This document shows positions 1-6,903 of a DNA stretch of 12,578 nt, one piece after another (the stretch's first letter is position 1; each line of letters opens with the position of its first letter). Under the pieces are notes generated by a model. That model had not been told where the DNA came from, made no database searches, and was given only the letters and a program-made list of their open reading frames with translations. Where the stretch lies: positions 1-12,578 of the forward strand of contig DATANP010000318.1 in the NCBI GenBank assembly GCA_036266195.1, in the 5' to 3' direction. The position numbers were made by a program, and so were the translations under genes. The DNA is from DATMER01 sp036266195. Its GTDB lineage: Bacteria > Acidobacteriota > Thermoanaerobaculia > Multivoradales > UBA5704.

Positions 1-90
1 GCGGGCTTCGAGGTCCTCTCCGCCCGCCCGATCGAGCCGTCTCTCGAAGACGTCTTCATCGGAAAAGTCGCCGAGGCGGACGCGGCATGA
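1..90 (+). CDS. ABC transporter ATPase, C-terminal end (partial)
   Basis: This is the last 29 codons of a gene that begins before the window. The readable end carries the motif IEPSLEDVFIG, the C-terminal signature of DrrA/YbhF-like export ATPases. The complete ATPase downstream ends with the closely similar IPPSLEDVFIA, so the two genes are probably paralogues. The stop overlaps the next start as ATGA (87-90), which implies translational coupling in one operon. By comparison with E. coli YbhF, where two nucleotide-binding domains are fused in one chain, this is probably the first nucleotide-binding half. Its Walker motifs lie outside the window, so they cannot be checked. Confidence 0.8.
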   Translation, partial: AGFEVLSARPIEPSLEDVFIGKVAEADAA

Positions 91-1037
91 ACGATTCGGC
101 AGTCGAGGTCAAGGATCTCACCCGGACCTACGGCGAATTCATAGCTGTGGACCACGTCACGTTCGAAGTCAAGAAGGAGGAGGTCTTCGGCTTCCTTGGA
201 CCGAACGGCGCGGGTAAGACCACGACGATCAAGATGCTCACCGGCCTCGTGCCGCCGTCCTCCGGCACCGGCCACGTGGCGGGGTACGACATCCGCAACG
301 AACGGCGGAGGATCAAGCGCCACATCGGCTACATGTCGCAGCTCTTCTCGCTCTACGCCGATCTGACGGTCGAGGAAAACATTGCATTCTTTTCAGGCCT
401 CTACGGCGTGCCGCGCGCGAAGCGGGCCGAGCGGCGCGACTGGGTGCTGCGCATGGCCGGGCTCACCGATCAGCGGAAGCGGCTCACGGGCGAGCTGTCG
501 CTCGGCTGGAAGCAACGCCTCGCGCTCGGCTGCGCGGTGCTGCACGAGCCGCCGATCCTCTTCCTGGACGAGCCCACATCCGGCGTCGACCCCATCTCCC
601 GGCGCGAGTTCTGGGACCTCATCTATGCGCTGTCCGCGGCCGGCACCACGGTGTTCGTGACCACCCATTACATGGAAGAGGCCGAATATTGTGACCGGTT
701 GGCGCTCATGAACCGCGGCCGGCTGATCGCGCTCGACACGCCGTCCCGTTTGCGGGAGGGATTCGATCAGCCGCTCCTGGAAGTCCGCACCGACGCCGGA
801 CCGCAGGCCGCCGAAGCGCTCGAAGGCGCGCCCGGGATCTCCGGCGCGGGCCTGTTCGGCCGCGCGGTTCACGTCACGCTCGCGCCGGGCTCGGACGTGG
901 GCGCGGCCCGCGACGCGATCGGCCGCCGGCTCGCGGAACGCGGCGTGAAGGCCGACGCGATCGAGCCGATCCCGCCGTCCCTGGAGGATGTCTTCATCGC
1001 CCGCATCCAGGAGGCCGGAGGGGCCCCAGTTGATTGA
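87..1037 (+). CDS. ABC transporter ATP-binding protein, YbhF C-half type
   Basis: This 316-aa cytoplasmic ATPase powers the two ABC-2 permeases encoded directly downstream. Visible motifs are Walker A GPNGAGKTT (residues 38-46), the Q-loop at GYMSQ (81-85), a signature loop LSLGWKQR (137-144), Walker B ILFLDEP (157-163), the D-loop SGVD (165-168) and the H-loop His194. The signature is LSLGW rather than the canonical LSGGQ. A similar non-canonical loop is typical of the second nucleotide-binding domain of YbhF-type exporters, so this chain probably pairs with the ATPase that ends at position 90. Residues 225-316 form the accessory C-terminal region ending in PSLEDVFIA. The start at 87 overlaps the previous stop. 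Related systems export cationic dyes and drugs or sodium, but the substrate here is unknown. Confidence 0.93.
   Translation: MNDSAVEVKDLTRTYGEFIAVDHVTFEVKKEEVFGFLGPNGAGKTTTIKMLTGLVPPSSGTGHVAGYDIRNERRRIKRHIGYMSQLFSLYADLTVEENIAFFSGLYGVPRAKRAERRDWVLRMAGLTDQRKRLTGELSLGWKQRLALGCAVLHEPPILFLDEPTSGVDPISRREFWDLIYALSAAGTTVFVTTHYMEEAEYCDRLALMNRGRLIALDTPSRLREGFDQPLLEVRTDAGPQAAEALEGAPGISGAGLFGRAVHVTLAPGSDVGAARDAIGRRLAERGVKADAIEPIPPSLEDVFIARIQEAGGAPVD
1017..1032 (+). promoter_or_regulatory. Ribosome binding site deciding a TTG start
   Basis: GGAGGGG (1017-1023) lies 6 nt before a TTG codon at 1030 that is in frame with the first permease. This favours TTG 1030 over two alternatives. ATG 988 has no ribosome site, and its first 14 codons would read out of frame through the conserved ATPase C-terminus. 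ATG 1069 is preceded by pyrimidine-rich sequence. The chosen start overlaps the ATPase stop by 8 nt. Confidence 0.6.
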
Positions 1038-2154
1038 GATACCAGCGAGCCTCACCCGCCTCCTCGCCATGGCCCGCAAGGAGGTCCTCCAGCTCCGGCG
1101 CGACACCCGCAGCCTGATCCTCGCGTTCCTGCTGCCGATGATGCTCCTGATCCTGTTCGGCTATGCGATCTCCTGGGACGTGCGGAACATCCACATCGCG
1201 GTGCTGGACGGCGACCGCTCGGCCGCGAGCCGCGAATTGATCGACGCGTTCCGCTCGTCGGGCTACTTCACGATCGTTCAGAACCTGGAGCGGCCCGCGC
1301 AGATCGATCAGCTTTTCGATCGCAGCCTTGCCCAGGCCGTTCTCGTGATCCCCGCGGGCTTCTCCTCCAATCTCTCCTCGGTCCAGATCGTGGTGGACGG
1401 CAGCGACGCCAACACGGCCACCATTGTGCTGGCCTACTCCGAAGCCATCGCCCGCACCTTCTCCGGCAAGGTGATGCTCCGCGGTGTCAAGATCGATCAA
1501 CCGCTTTCATCGATCACGCCCGAGTCGCGCGTCTGGTACAACGAGGAGCTGGCGAGCCGCAACATGATCGTTCCGGGGCTGGTGGCGGTGATCATGATGA
1601 TCATCGCGGCCATGCTCACCTCGCTGACCATCGCCCGCGAGTGGGAGCGCGGCACCATGGAGCAACTCGCGGCCACGCCGGTCTCCCGCGTCGAGGTCGT
1701 GCTCGGCAAGCTTCTCCCCTACCTCGCCATCGGCCTCGCGGACGTGGTGGTCTGCTCCATCCTCGGCGTGCTGCTCTTCGACGTCCCCTTCCGCGGCAGC
1801 GCGGCGCTCCTCATGGTGCTGTCGTTCTTCTTCCTGACCGGCGCGCTGGGGCTCGGCATCTTCATCTCGGCGGCCGCGAAGTCCCAGGTGCTCGCCACCC
1901 AGGTGGCGATGATGGCCACCTACCTGCCCGCCTTCCTGCTGTCCGGGTTCATGTTCGCGATCGAGGTCATGCCCGCGCCGCTGCGCGCCGTGACCTACCT
2001 GGTGCCGGCGCGCTACTTCCTGGTGGTGACGCGCGGCATCTTTTTGAAGGGGGTCGGCATCGAGGTGCTCTGGTTCCAGGCCCTCTTGATGATCGTCTTC
2101 GCCCTGGCCGGCCTCTCGCTCGCGGTGCTGCGGTTCCGCAAGGAGCTGGAATGA
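1030..2154 (+). CDS. ABC-2 type permease (YbhS/YbhR-like), first copy
   Basis: This inner-membrane permease is about 374 aa from the TTG start. It has the ABC-2 layout: a short basic N-terminus containing ARKEVLQLRRDTRS, one transmembrane helix (about residues 29-48), a large extracytoplasmic domain of roughly 120 residues, and then about five helices to the C-terminus. The segment IAREWERGTMEQLAATPVS after the second helix is the coupling region typical of the family. The LSGFMF and MP...R..TYLVPARYFL segments are also family hallmarks. It probably heterodimerises with the second permease, which has the same topology. The gene ends in an ATGA overlap with that permease. The HlyD-like periplasmic adaptor expected for a YbhGFSR system is not in the window and may lie upstream. 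Confidence 0.9.
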   Translation: MIEIPASLTRLLAMARKEVLQLRRDTRSLILAFLLPMMLLILFGYAISWDVRNIHIAVLDGDRSAASRELIDAFRSSGYFTIVQNLERPAQIDQLFDRSLAQAVLVIPAGFSSNLSSVQIVVDGSDANTATIVLAYSEAIARTFSGKVMLRGVKIDQPLSSITPESRVWYNEELASRNMIVPGLVAVIMMIIAAMLTSLTIAREWERGTMEQLAATPVSRVEVVLGKLLPYLAIGLADVVVCSILGVLLFDVPFRGSAALLMVLSFFFLTGALGLGIFISAAAKSQVLATQVAMMATYLPAFLLSGFMFAIEVMPAPLRAVTYLVPARYFLVVTRGIFLKGVGIEVLWFQALLMIVFALAGLSLAVLRFRKELE

Positions 2155-3251
2155 ACCCGGAGCGCGTCTTCGAGATGGTGCGCAAGGAGTTCCGGCAGAT
2201 CTTCCGGGACTCGCGATTGCGGCGGATGATCTTCATCGCGCCCGTCATCCAGCTCCTCGCCTTCGGCTACGCGGTGTCCACGGACGTGCGCAACGTCTCC
2301 ACCCTGGTCGTGGACCACGACCGCACGCGCGCCTCCCGCGAGTTGGTCGAAGCGTTCCGGGCTTCGGGCTACTTCCGGATCGAAGGCTATGCGGACCGGC
2401 CGGCGGAGATCGTGAGCGCGCTCGACCATGGCACGGCCGTGCTCGGCATGGTCATCCCCGAGGGATTCGAGCGCGACGCTTCCGACGCCGGCGAGCACGG
2501 GGCCCGGGTCCAGCTCCTGTTCGACGGCACCAACTCGAACCTCGCCACCGTGGCCCGCGGCTACGCCGAGCGGATCGTGCTGAGCCAGGGCGCACAGTCC
2601 CGGACTTCAGGCATCGACCTGCGGTCGCGCGCCTGGTTCAACCCGGACCTGGACAGCCGCGACTACAACGTTCCGGCCGTGATCGGCGCGCTGCTCATGC
2701 TGATCTGCCTGATCCTCACCTCGCTCGCCGTGGTGCGCGAGCGCGAGATCGGCACCCTGGAGCAGCTCCTGGTGAGCCCGCTCCGGCCGGGCGAGCTGAT
2801 CCTGGGCAAGACCCTGCCGTTCGCCCTCATCGGCACCGTGGAGCTGGTGCTGGTCGTGACCATTGCGCTCACCTGGTTCCACATCCCGTTCCGCGGCAAC
2901 CCGCTGCTCCTGCTCCTGGCGAGCGTGCTGTTCCTCTTCACCGCGCTCGGCACCGGCCTGCTCATCTCGACGATCTCCAACACCCAGCAGGAGGCGTTCA
3001 TGTCGGGCTTCCTGGTGTTCCTGCCGTCGCTGCTGCTCTCCGGCTTCATGTTCCCGGTCAACAGCATGCCGCGGGTGTTCCAGATGCTGACCCTGGTGAT
3101 CCCGCTGCGGCACTACCTGGAGATCGTGCGCGCCGTCTTCCTCAAGGGCGCGGGCTTCGAGGCGCTGTGGAGACAGCTCCTGGCGCTGCTGGTCATGGGT
3201 GTCGCCCTCCTCTGGGCGGCGGCCCGGCGGTTCCGTGGCGAATCGGGCTGA
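2151..3251 (+). CDS. ABC-2 type permease (YbhS/YbhR-like), second copy
   Basis: This is a 366-aa inner-membrane permease paralogous to the preceding one. It starts MNPERVFEMVRKEFRQIFRD, followed by transmembrane helix 1 (about 25-42), a periplasmic domain, and five C-terminal helices. It contains VREREIGTLEQLLVSPLRP (the coupling region) and LLSGFMFPVNSMP near the end. ATG 2151 is chosen because it overlaps the previous stop as ATGA and has AAGGAG (2140-2145) 5 nt upstream. The reading frame stays open back to 1641, but that extension is arginine-rich shadow translation of the first permease. It is the last gene of the exporter operon. No U-tailed terminator follows it; the next gene has its own promoter-like element just after the stop. 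Confidence 0.92.
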   Translation: MNPERVFEMVRKEFRQIFRDSRLRRMIFIAPVIQLLAFGYAVSTDVRNVSTLVVDHDRTRASRELVEAFRASGYFRIEGYADRPAEIVSALDHGTAVLGMVIPEGFERDASDAGEHGARVQLLFDGTNSNLATVARGYAERIVLSQGAQSRTSGIDLRSRAWFNPDLDSRDYNVPAVIGALLMLICLILTSLAVVREREIGTLEQLLVSPLRPGELILGKTLPFALIGTVELVLVVTIALTWFHIPFRGNPLLLLLASVLFLFTALGTGLLISTISNTQQEAFMSGFLVFLPSLLLSGFMFPVNSMPRVFQMLTLVIPLRHYLEIVRAVFLKGAGFEALWRQLLALLVMGVALLWAAARRFRGESG

Positions 3252-3255
3252 GTTG

Positions 3256-3264
3256 TGCTAGACT
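3256..3264 (+). promoter_or_regulatory. Candidate extended -10 promoter for the small secreted protein
   Basis: TGCTAGACT reads as an extended -10 (TGn plus TAGACT). It starts 5 nt after the permease stop. A transcript would begin near 3271, leaving about 30 nt of leader that contains the ribosome site AAAAGGAG (3287-3294). No good -35 hexamer is visible. A near-identical element, TGCTAGAAT, lies just before the SIR2-STAND gene, which adds some support. Confidence 0.4.
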
Positions 3265-3302
3265 CTCCGCCGTCACAATCTTGTCCAAAAGGAGCCTTTT
3301 TC

Positions 3303-3680
3303 ATGAAGAGAGCAGCCCTCTGTGCGGCCGGTGCGTTGATGCTCGCCTTGACCGCCTCCGCGGCCCACGCCGGCGCGAAGGCCACGGTCACGGTTCACAA
3401 CAACTCGGAGTTCGCGATTCACAACTTCTTCCTGTCCCCGTCCGAGCAGAACCACTGGGGCGCCGACCAGCTCGGCGACCAGGTCATCGGCAACGGCGGC
3501 AAGTTCACCCTGACGGACATCCCCTGCAACAACTATGACGTGAAGCTGGTGGACGAGGACGGCGACGAGTGCGTCGTGTCGGACGTCGACATCTGCGGCG
3601 GCAACGGCAACTGGAACATCACCGACGACGACCTTCTCGACTGCGAGGGTTACGGCGGCGACGAGGACGAGGGCGAATAA
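3303..3680 (+). CDS. Small secreted acidic four-cysteine protein
   Basis: This is a 125-aa protein with a clear Sec signal peptide: MKRAA, a hydrophobic stretch and a probable cleavage after AHA (residue 23). The mature part resembles small exported bacterial proteins of unknown function with an N-terminal beta strand containing VHNNSEFAIHNFFLSPS, then a W-G-x-D-x-L-G segment (52-58), a cysteine before YDV, and an acidic DEDGDEC loop. Four cysteines (75, 90, 98, 114) could form two disulfides. The aspartate runs at 84-89 and 108-110 suggest metal or calcium binding. The tail is GGDEDEGE. ATG 3303 is chosen for its ribosome site AAAAGGAG 8 nt upstream and because it opens the signal peptide; an earlier in-frame codon at 3255 lacks both. 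I do not recognise a specific function. Confidence 0.82.
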   Translation: MKRAALCAAGALMLALTASAAHAGAKATVTVHNNSEFAIHNFFLSPSEQNHWGADQLGDQVIGNGGKFTLTDIPCNNYDVKLVDEDGDECVVSDVDICGGNGNWNITDDDLLDCEGYGGDEDEGE

Positions 3681-3695
3681 GCACCTCGCACCGGC

Positions 3696-3720
3696 GGGGG
3701 CGCGGCAGCTTTGCGCCCCC
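3696..3720. terminator. GC hairpin between convergent genes
   Basis: GGGGGCGC (3696-3703) pairs perfectly with GCGCCCCC (3713-3720) around a 9-nt loop. It lies 15 nt after the stop of the secreted-protein gene and 9 nt beyond the stop of the convergent GGDEF-EAL gene. There is no U-tract on either strand, so it is at best a weak or factor-assisted bidirectional terminator. Confidence 0.4.
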
Positions 3721-3729
3721 CCGGCCTCC

Positions 3730-5787
3730 CTACGCCGTCATCTCCGACGCGCAGCCCCACCGCTCGGATCTCTCCAGGAGCCGCTCGACCGCATCCGCGT
3801 CGAGCGCCCGGCACAGCAGATACCCCTGGCCGTAGTCACAGCTCATGGCCCGCAGCCGCCGGAGCTGGCCCTCCGTCTCCACCCCTTCGGCCACCACCTT
3901 CATGCGCAGGCTGTGCGCCAGCCCCACGACCGCGCGCACGATCTCGTCCTTCTCGCCGTCCGGCCCCATGCCGCGGATGAACGAGCGGTCGATCTTCAGC
4001 ACGTTCACCGGGAACTGCTGGAGCGAGCTGAGCGACGAGTAGCCCGTGCCGAAGTCGTCCACGCACAGCCCGATATCCAGCGACTTGAGATGGTTCAGGA
4101 ACTCGACCGCGCCCTCCGGGTTTTCGAGGATGGCGCTCTCGGTGATCTCCAGCCGCAGGCTCTGGGCCGGCAGCTCCGTGCTCTGCAGGATGAAACGGAT
4201 CTGCTCCAGGAGATCGGCCTGGAGGAGCTGGCGCCGCGACAGGTTGACGTTGATCGCCAGCGGCGGGTCCGACGGGTGGTCCTGCTGCCACTGGTGCATC
4301 CTCCGGCAGGCCTCGGAGAGCACCCAGCGCCCGATCGGCAGGATCAGCCCCGTCTCCTCCGCCACCTGGATGAACTGGTCCGGCGGCACCAGGCCCCAGA
4401 CCGGATGGCGCCAGCGCACCAGCGCCTCGAAGCCGACCATCTGGCCGTCCGCCAGCGCGATGATCGGCTGGTACTGGATGCCGAAGCTCTGCTCCCGGAT
4501 GGCGTGCCGCAGGTCGGTCTCCAGCCGCAGCCGGTCGAGCGCCGCGAGGTGCAGCTCCTCGTTGAACACCTCGTGCCGCGCCCGGCCGAGCGCCTTGGCC
4601 CGGTACATGGCCGTGTCCGCGTCGCGCAGGATCTCCTCCGGCTTCGAATAGCCCAGCGAGCCAAACGCGATGCCGATGCTCGCGCTGACGAAGATCTCGT
4701 TGCCATCCACCTGGAAGGGAGCGGCCAGCCGGTTCTCCATGTGCTGCGTGATCGTCTCCACGTCCGCCTGGCAGCGCACGTCGTCGAGCAGGATCGCGAA
4801 CTCGTCGCCGCCGAGCCGCGCCACCGTGTCGCCCGCCCGCACGCAGCCCTCCAGCCGGCGCGCGATCGCGACGAGCGCATGGTCGCCGTAGAGGTGGCCG
4901 AGACTGTCGTTGATCAGCTTGAAGCGGTCGAAGTCGAGGAACAGGACCGCGAACAGGAAGTCCTCGCGCCGCTTCGACCGGGCGAGTGACAGGCCCAGGC
5001 GGTCCAGGAAGAGCGTGCGGTTGGCGAGGCCGGTCAGGGCGTCGTGGAACGCGTCGTGGAGCAGAGCGGCCTCGGCCTTGCGCCGCTCCTGGACCTCCAG
5101 CTCCAGCTCCAGCGTCCGTTCGCGCACCCGCTCCTCCAGCTCCCGGTTCACCTCGACCAGGAACCGCGACACGCTGGAGGCGACGAGGGCGACGACCAGC
5201 GTCGACAGCACGAAGAACAGGACCGTCACCCGGTCGGTCAGGTCGGAGACCCGGCGCAGCTCCTGGCCCGCGTCCTCGACGCGCTTCCTCTCCTCCCGTT
5301 CCCATTGCGGCAGGAGCCTCGTGAGGACCTCCGTGCTGAGCGGGTCCGAGCGCAGCGACAGCTCCGCGATGGCGCGCTCGTCGTCCCGGCCGAAGCTTTC
5401 GTACGCGCGCAGCCAGGAGGCCTCCAGCATCCGGAAGGCCTCCTCGAAGCGGCGGGCGGTCGGCGTGGCGCTGCCCGCGAGTCCCAGCTCGAGCTCGGTC
5501 TCGGAGCCGATCCGCGCGAGACGGGCGGCGAATTCGGCGCGGGCCTCCGGGCTGACCGGGAAGGGGCCCTCCTTGGTCAGGACTCCCGTGAGCAGGGCCA
5601 TCTCGCGATGGGCGTTGCTCAGAAGCCGCTGGATGGAGGCGATGCGGACCTGGCGGTCGATGGCCAGCCGCAGGTTGGCGAGCTCTCTCGTCCGGGATTG
5701 GTTGGCCCAGAAGTGGAGGGCCAGATTGAGGCCAAAGAAGCCCAGGATCGTTAGCCACGCCCAGAACAACCGCTTCCGTCTCGCCAT
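3730..5787 (-). CDS. Membrane GGDEF-EAL c-di-GMP cyclase/phosphodiesterase
   Basis: This 685-aa inner-membrane protein can in principle make and break cyclic di-GMP. It has TM1 at about residues 7-28, a helical periplasmic sensor region (29-186), TM2 at about 187-206 and a charged coiled coil (210-240). The GGDEF domain follows (about 241-405), with GGDEF intact at 326-330 and an inhibitory RxxD site (R317-D320) five residues before it. The EAL domain (about 425-675) has FEALVRW at 453-459, NVNLS (513-517), EITES (547-551), DDFGTGYSSL (577-586), LKID (597-600) and AEGVET (633-638). Both active sites therefore look competent. ATG 5787 is preceded by AAGGA about 6 nt upstream. It lies 18 nt after the phosphate-binding-like gene, in the same direction. 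Net activity cannot be predicted from the sequence. Confidence 0.95.
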   Translation of the reverse strand: MARRKRLFWAWLTILGFFGLNLALHFWANQSRTRELANLRLAIDRQVRIASIQRLLSNAHREMALLTGVLTKEGPFPVSPEARAEFAARLARIGSETELELGLAGSATPTARRFEEAFRMLEASWLRAYESFGRDDERAIAELSLRSDPLSTEVLTRLLPQWEREERKRVEDAGQELRRVSDLTDRVTVLFFVLSTLVVALVASSVSRFLVEVNRELEERVRERTLELELEVQERRKAEAALLHDAFHDALTGLANRTLFLDRLGLSLARSKRREDFLFAVLFLDFDRFKLINDSLGHLYGDHALVAIARRLEGCVRAGDTVARLGGDEFAILLDDVRCQADVETITQHMENRLAAPFQVDGNEIFVSASIGIAFGSLGYSKPEEILRDADTAMYRAKALGRARHEVFNEELHLAALDRLRLETDLRHAIREQSFGIQYQPIIALADGQMVGFEALVRWRHPVWGLVPPDQFIQVAEETGLILPIGRWVLSEACRRMHQWQQDHPSDPPLAINVNLSRRQLLQADLLEQIRFILQSTELPAQSLRLEITESAILENPEGAVEFLNHLKSLDIGLCVDDFGTGYSSLSSLQQFPVNVLKIDRSFIRGMGPDGEKDEIVRAVVGLAHSLRMKVVAEGVETEGQLRRLRAMSCDYGQGYLLCRALDADAVERLLERSERWGCASEMTA

Positions 5788-5805
5788 GACGATCCTTGTG
5801 GAAGG

Positions 5806-6306
5806 TCAGTCGGGAGGCACCAGCGGGTAGCCGGCCTCGCCCGGAGCCTTGCCGTCGATGCGCAGCACTTTCACGCCCGGTGGGATCCGGTTGACCGGCA
5901 CGAGAGCGATCGCGCCGGGGATCTCGCGCACCAGGCTCGCCGACATCTGCGGCGAGCCGGTGATCTTCGGGTTGGTCCGCGCCTCGCCGCTGAACAGCTT
6001 GTTGATCCAGTGGTGCTGGTACTGGGCCTCGCTCCGCTGCTGGTAGATCTTGTCCAGGAGCACCTTCCTCTCCCGGGTTCCGCGAGGGGGCACGAGGAGC
6101 GTGATCGTCAGGTCCTTCGACCAGAACAGGCGCTCCCCGAGAAACACGCGCCGCAGCTCCACCAGGCTGAGCTCCTCCACCGGCACCTGCTCATGAACGA
6201 TGACGGCGATCGGTGCTTCGGCACCTGCCGCGATCTTCCCCGTAGCCATCAGCCCACCGAGGACGACGACGGGAAGAAGAACGCGGGAGACTCTGGTTCG
6301 AAGCAT
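5806..6306 (-). CDS. Periplasmic phosphate-binding (PstS)-like protein, short form
   Basis: This is a 166-aa protein with a signal peptide (hydrophobic 9-22, cleavage near residue 29). The mature domain resembles the short PBP-like family related to PstS: IAVIVHEQVPVEELSLVELRR near the start, RVFLGERLFW (53-62), a PPRGTRERK segment (73-81), W100...LFSGE, and VREIPGAIALVPVNR (126-140). At about 135 mature residues it is half the size of a true PstS and has no PstABC permease genes beside it. It may therefore be a sensor or accessory protein rather than a transporter subunit. It is the first gene of an operon with the GGDEF-EAL protein, whose periplasmic region it might touch (inference). Start 6306 is preceded by AGGTG 7 nt upstream and, further up, a sigma-54-like promoter. 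Confidence 0.85.
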   Translation of the reverse strand: MLRTRVSRVLLPVVVLGGLMATGKIAAGAEAPIAVIVHEQVPVEELSLVELRRVFLGERLFWSKDLTITLLVPPRGTRERKVLLDKIYQQRSEAQYQHHWINKLFSGEARTNPKITGSPQMSASLVREIPGAIALVPVNRIPPGVKVLRIDGKAPGEAGYPLVPPD

Positions 6307-6348
6307 AGATCACACCTGAAAGCAAAAAACCCTCCGGGAATCAAGAAT

Positions 6349-6365
6349 TGCAAAAGATCTGCCAA
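6349..6365 (-). promoter_or_regulatory. Sigma-54 type -24/-12 promoter of the c-di-GMP operon
   Basis: Read on the minus strand, the sequence is TTGGCAGATCTTTTGCA. It matches the sigma-54 consensus TTGGCAC-N5-TTGCW at every fixed position but one (G for the C after TTGGCA). The GG and GC dinucleotides have the required 12-bp offset. Transcription would start near 6338, about 32 nt before ATG 6306. An enhancer-binding protein site would be expected further upstream; I did not identify one. Confidence 0.55.
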
Positions 6366-6396
6366 TTGGCGCAAGGCGGCTCGGGCGGCTGTGGTC

Positions 6397-6425
6397 TTGA
6401 CCCGGCTATCGGGGTGAGGTAGGAT
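6397..6425 (+). promoter_or_regulatory. Sigma-70-like promoter upstream of the hairpin leader
   Basis: TTGACC (6397-6402) and TAGGAT (6420-6425) are separated by exactly 17 bp. The -35 matches consensus at 5 of 6 positions and the -10 at 4 of 6. Transcription would start around 6432, immediately before the terminator hairpin. Confidence 0.5.
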
Positions 6426-6434
6426 CTGGAAACG

Positions 6435-6479
6435 GCGAGGGCCGGAGATTGATTTCTCCGGCCCTCGCTTTTTCTTTTT
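6435..6479 (+). terminator. Strong intrinsic terminator in the leader of the His-rich gene
   Basis: The perfect 14-bp stem GCGAGGGCCGGAGA (6435-6448) / TCTCCGGCCCTCGC (6455-6468) has loop TTGATT. It is followed by the U-tract TTTTTCTTTTT (6469-6479). It acts only on + strand transcripts, yet no + strand gene lies between it and the promoter at 6397-6425. It directly precedes the ribosome site and ATG of the next gene, so it may be an attenuator. Confidence 0.85.
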
Positions 6480-6492
6480 GGGGAGACCAGAA

Positions 6493-6903
6493 ATGTCAGA
6501 CAATTTGATTCAACGCTTCGAGGACGGCACCCTGCCGAACACCGAGTTCCACCACCGGGACCACGTCCGCCTGGCCTGGCTCTATCTGAAGGAAGAGCCG
6601 GTCCTGGGCGCCCTGACCCGTTTCACCGAGGGCCTGAAGCGCTTCGCGGCAAGGCACGGCCACGCCGGCCTCTACCACGAGACCATCACCTGGGCGTACT
6701 TCTTCCTCATCCACGAGCGTATGGCCGGGGCGGACGCGGCGGAGACCTGGGAAACTTTCGCGGAGCGCAACCCCGACCTGCTCACCTGGAAGCCGTCGGT
6801 GCTGAACGCCTACTACCAGGCGGAAACGTTGGCGTCGCCGCTGGCGAAGCGGGTGTTCGTGCTGCCGGACCGTCAGGCCCCCGCTATGTCAGGTGGCCTC
6901 TGA
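6493..6903 (+). CDS. Small conserved His-rich helical protein, function unknown
   Basis: This is a 136-aa soluble protein without a signal peptide or membrane segment. The N-terminal half carries a striking histidine set: FHHRDHV (H20, H21, H24), RHGH (H55, H57), YHETITW (H62) and IHER (H74). This suggests a helical bundle that binds a metal. It resembles small uncharacterised bacterial proteins with an HxxHV-AW-YL start that end near a VFVLPDR segment (121-127), so the gene looks complete to within a few residues. I cannot name the family. ATG 6493 is chosen over an in-frame TTG at 6478 because GGGGAG (6480-6485) lies 7 nt before the ATG, while the TTG sits inside the terminator U-tract. Its 3' end overlaps the convergent Doc remnant by about 30 nt. 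Confidence 0.8.
   Translation: MSDNLIQRFEDGTLPNTEFHHRDHVRLAWLYLKEEPVLGALTRFTEGLKRFAARHGHAGLYHETITWAYFFLIHERMAGADAAETWETFAERNPDLLTWKPSVLNAYYQAETLASPLAKRVFVLPDRQAPAMSGGL

Noticed and set aside
988..1029. ATG 988 as start of the first permease
   Set aside because: It would read out of frame through the conserved ATPase C-terminus and has no ribosome site; TTG 1030 has GGAGGGG 6 nt upstream.
1641..2150. N-terminal extension of the second permease frame to 536 aa
   Set aside because: It is Arg/Ala/Gly-rich, antiparallel-free shadow translation of the first permease. ATG 2151 has a ribosome site and an ATGA overlap.
3913..4989. Long + strand frame of 358 aa opposite the GGDEF-EAL gene
   Set aside because: It is a typical GC-rich antisense shadow; the minus strand frame has every GGDEF and EAL motif.
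6249..6503. Minus-strand 84-aa frame with KKKKR and FFFPSSSS
   Set aside because: It is low-complexity translation of the terminator and promoter region, without family resemblance or a ribosome site.
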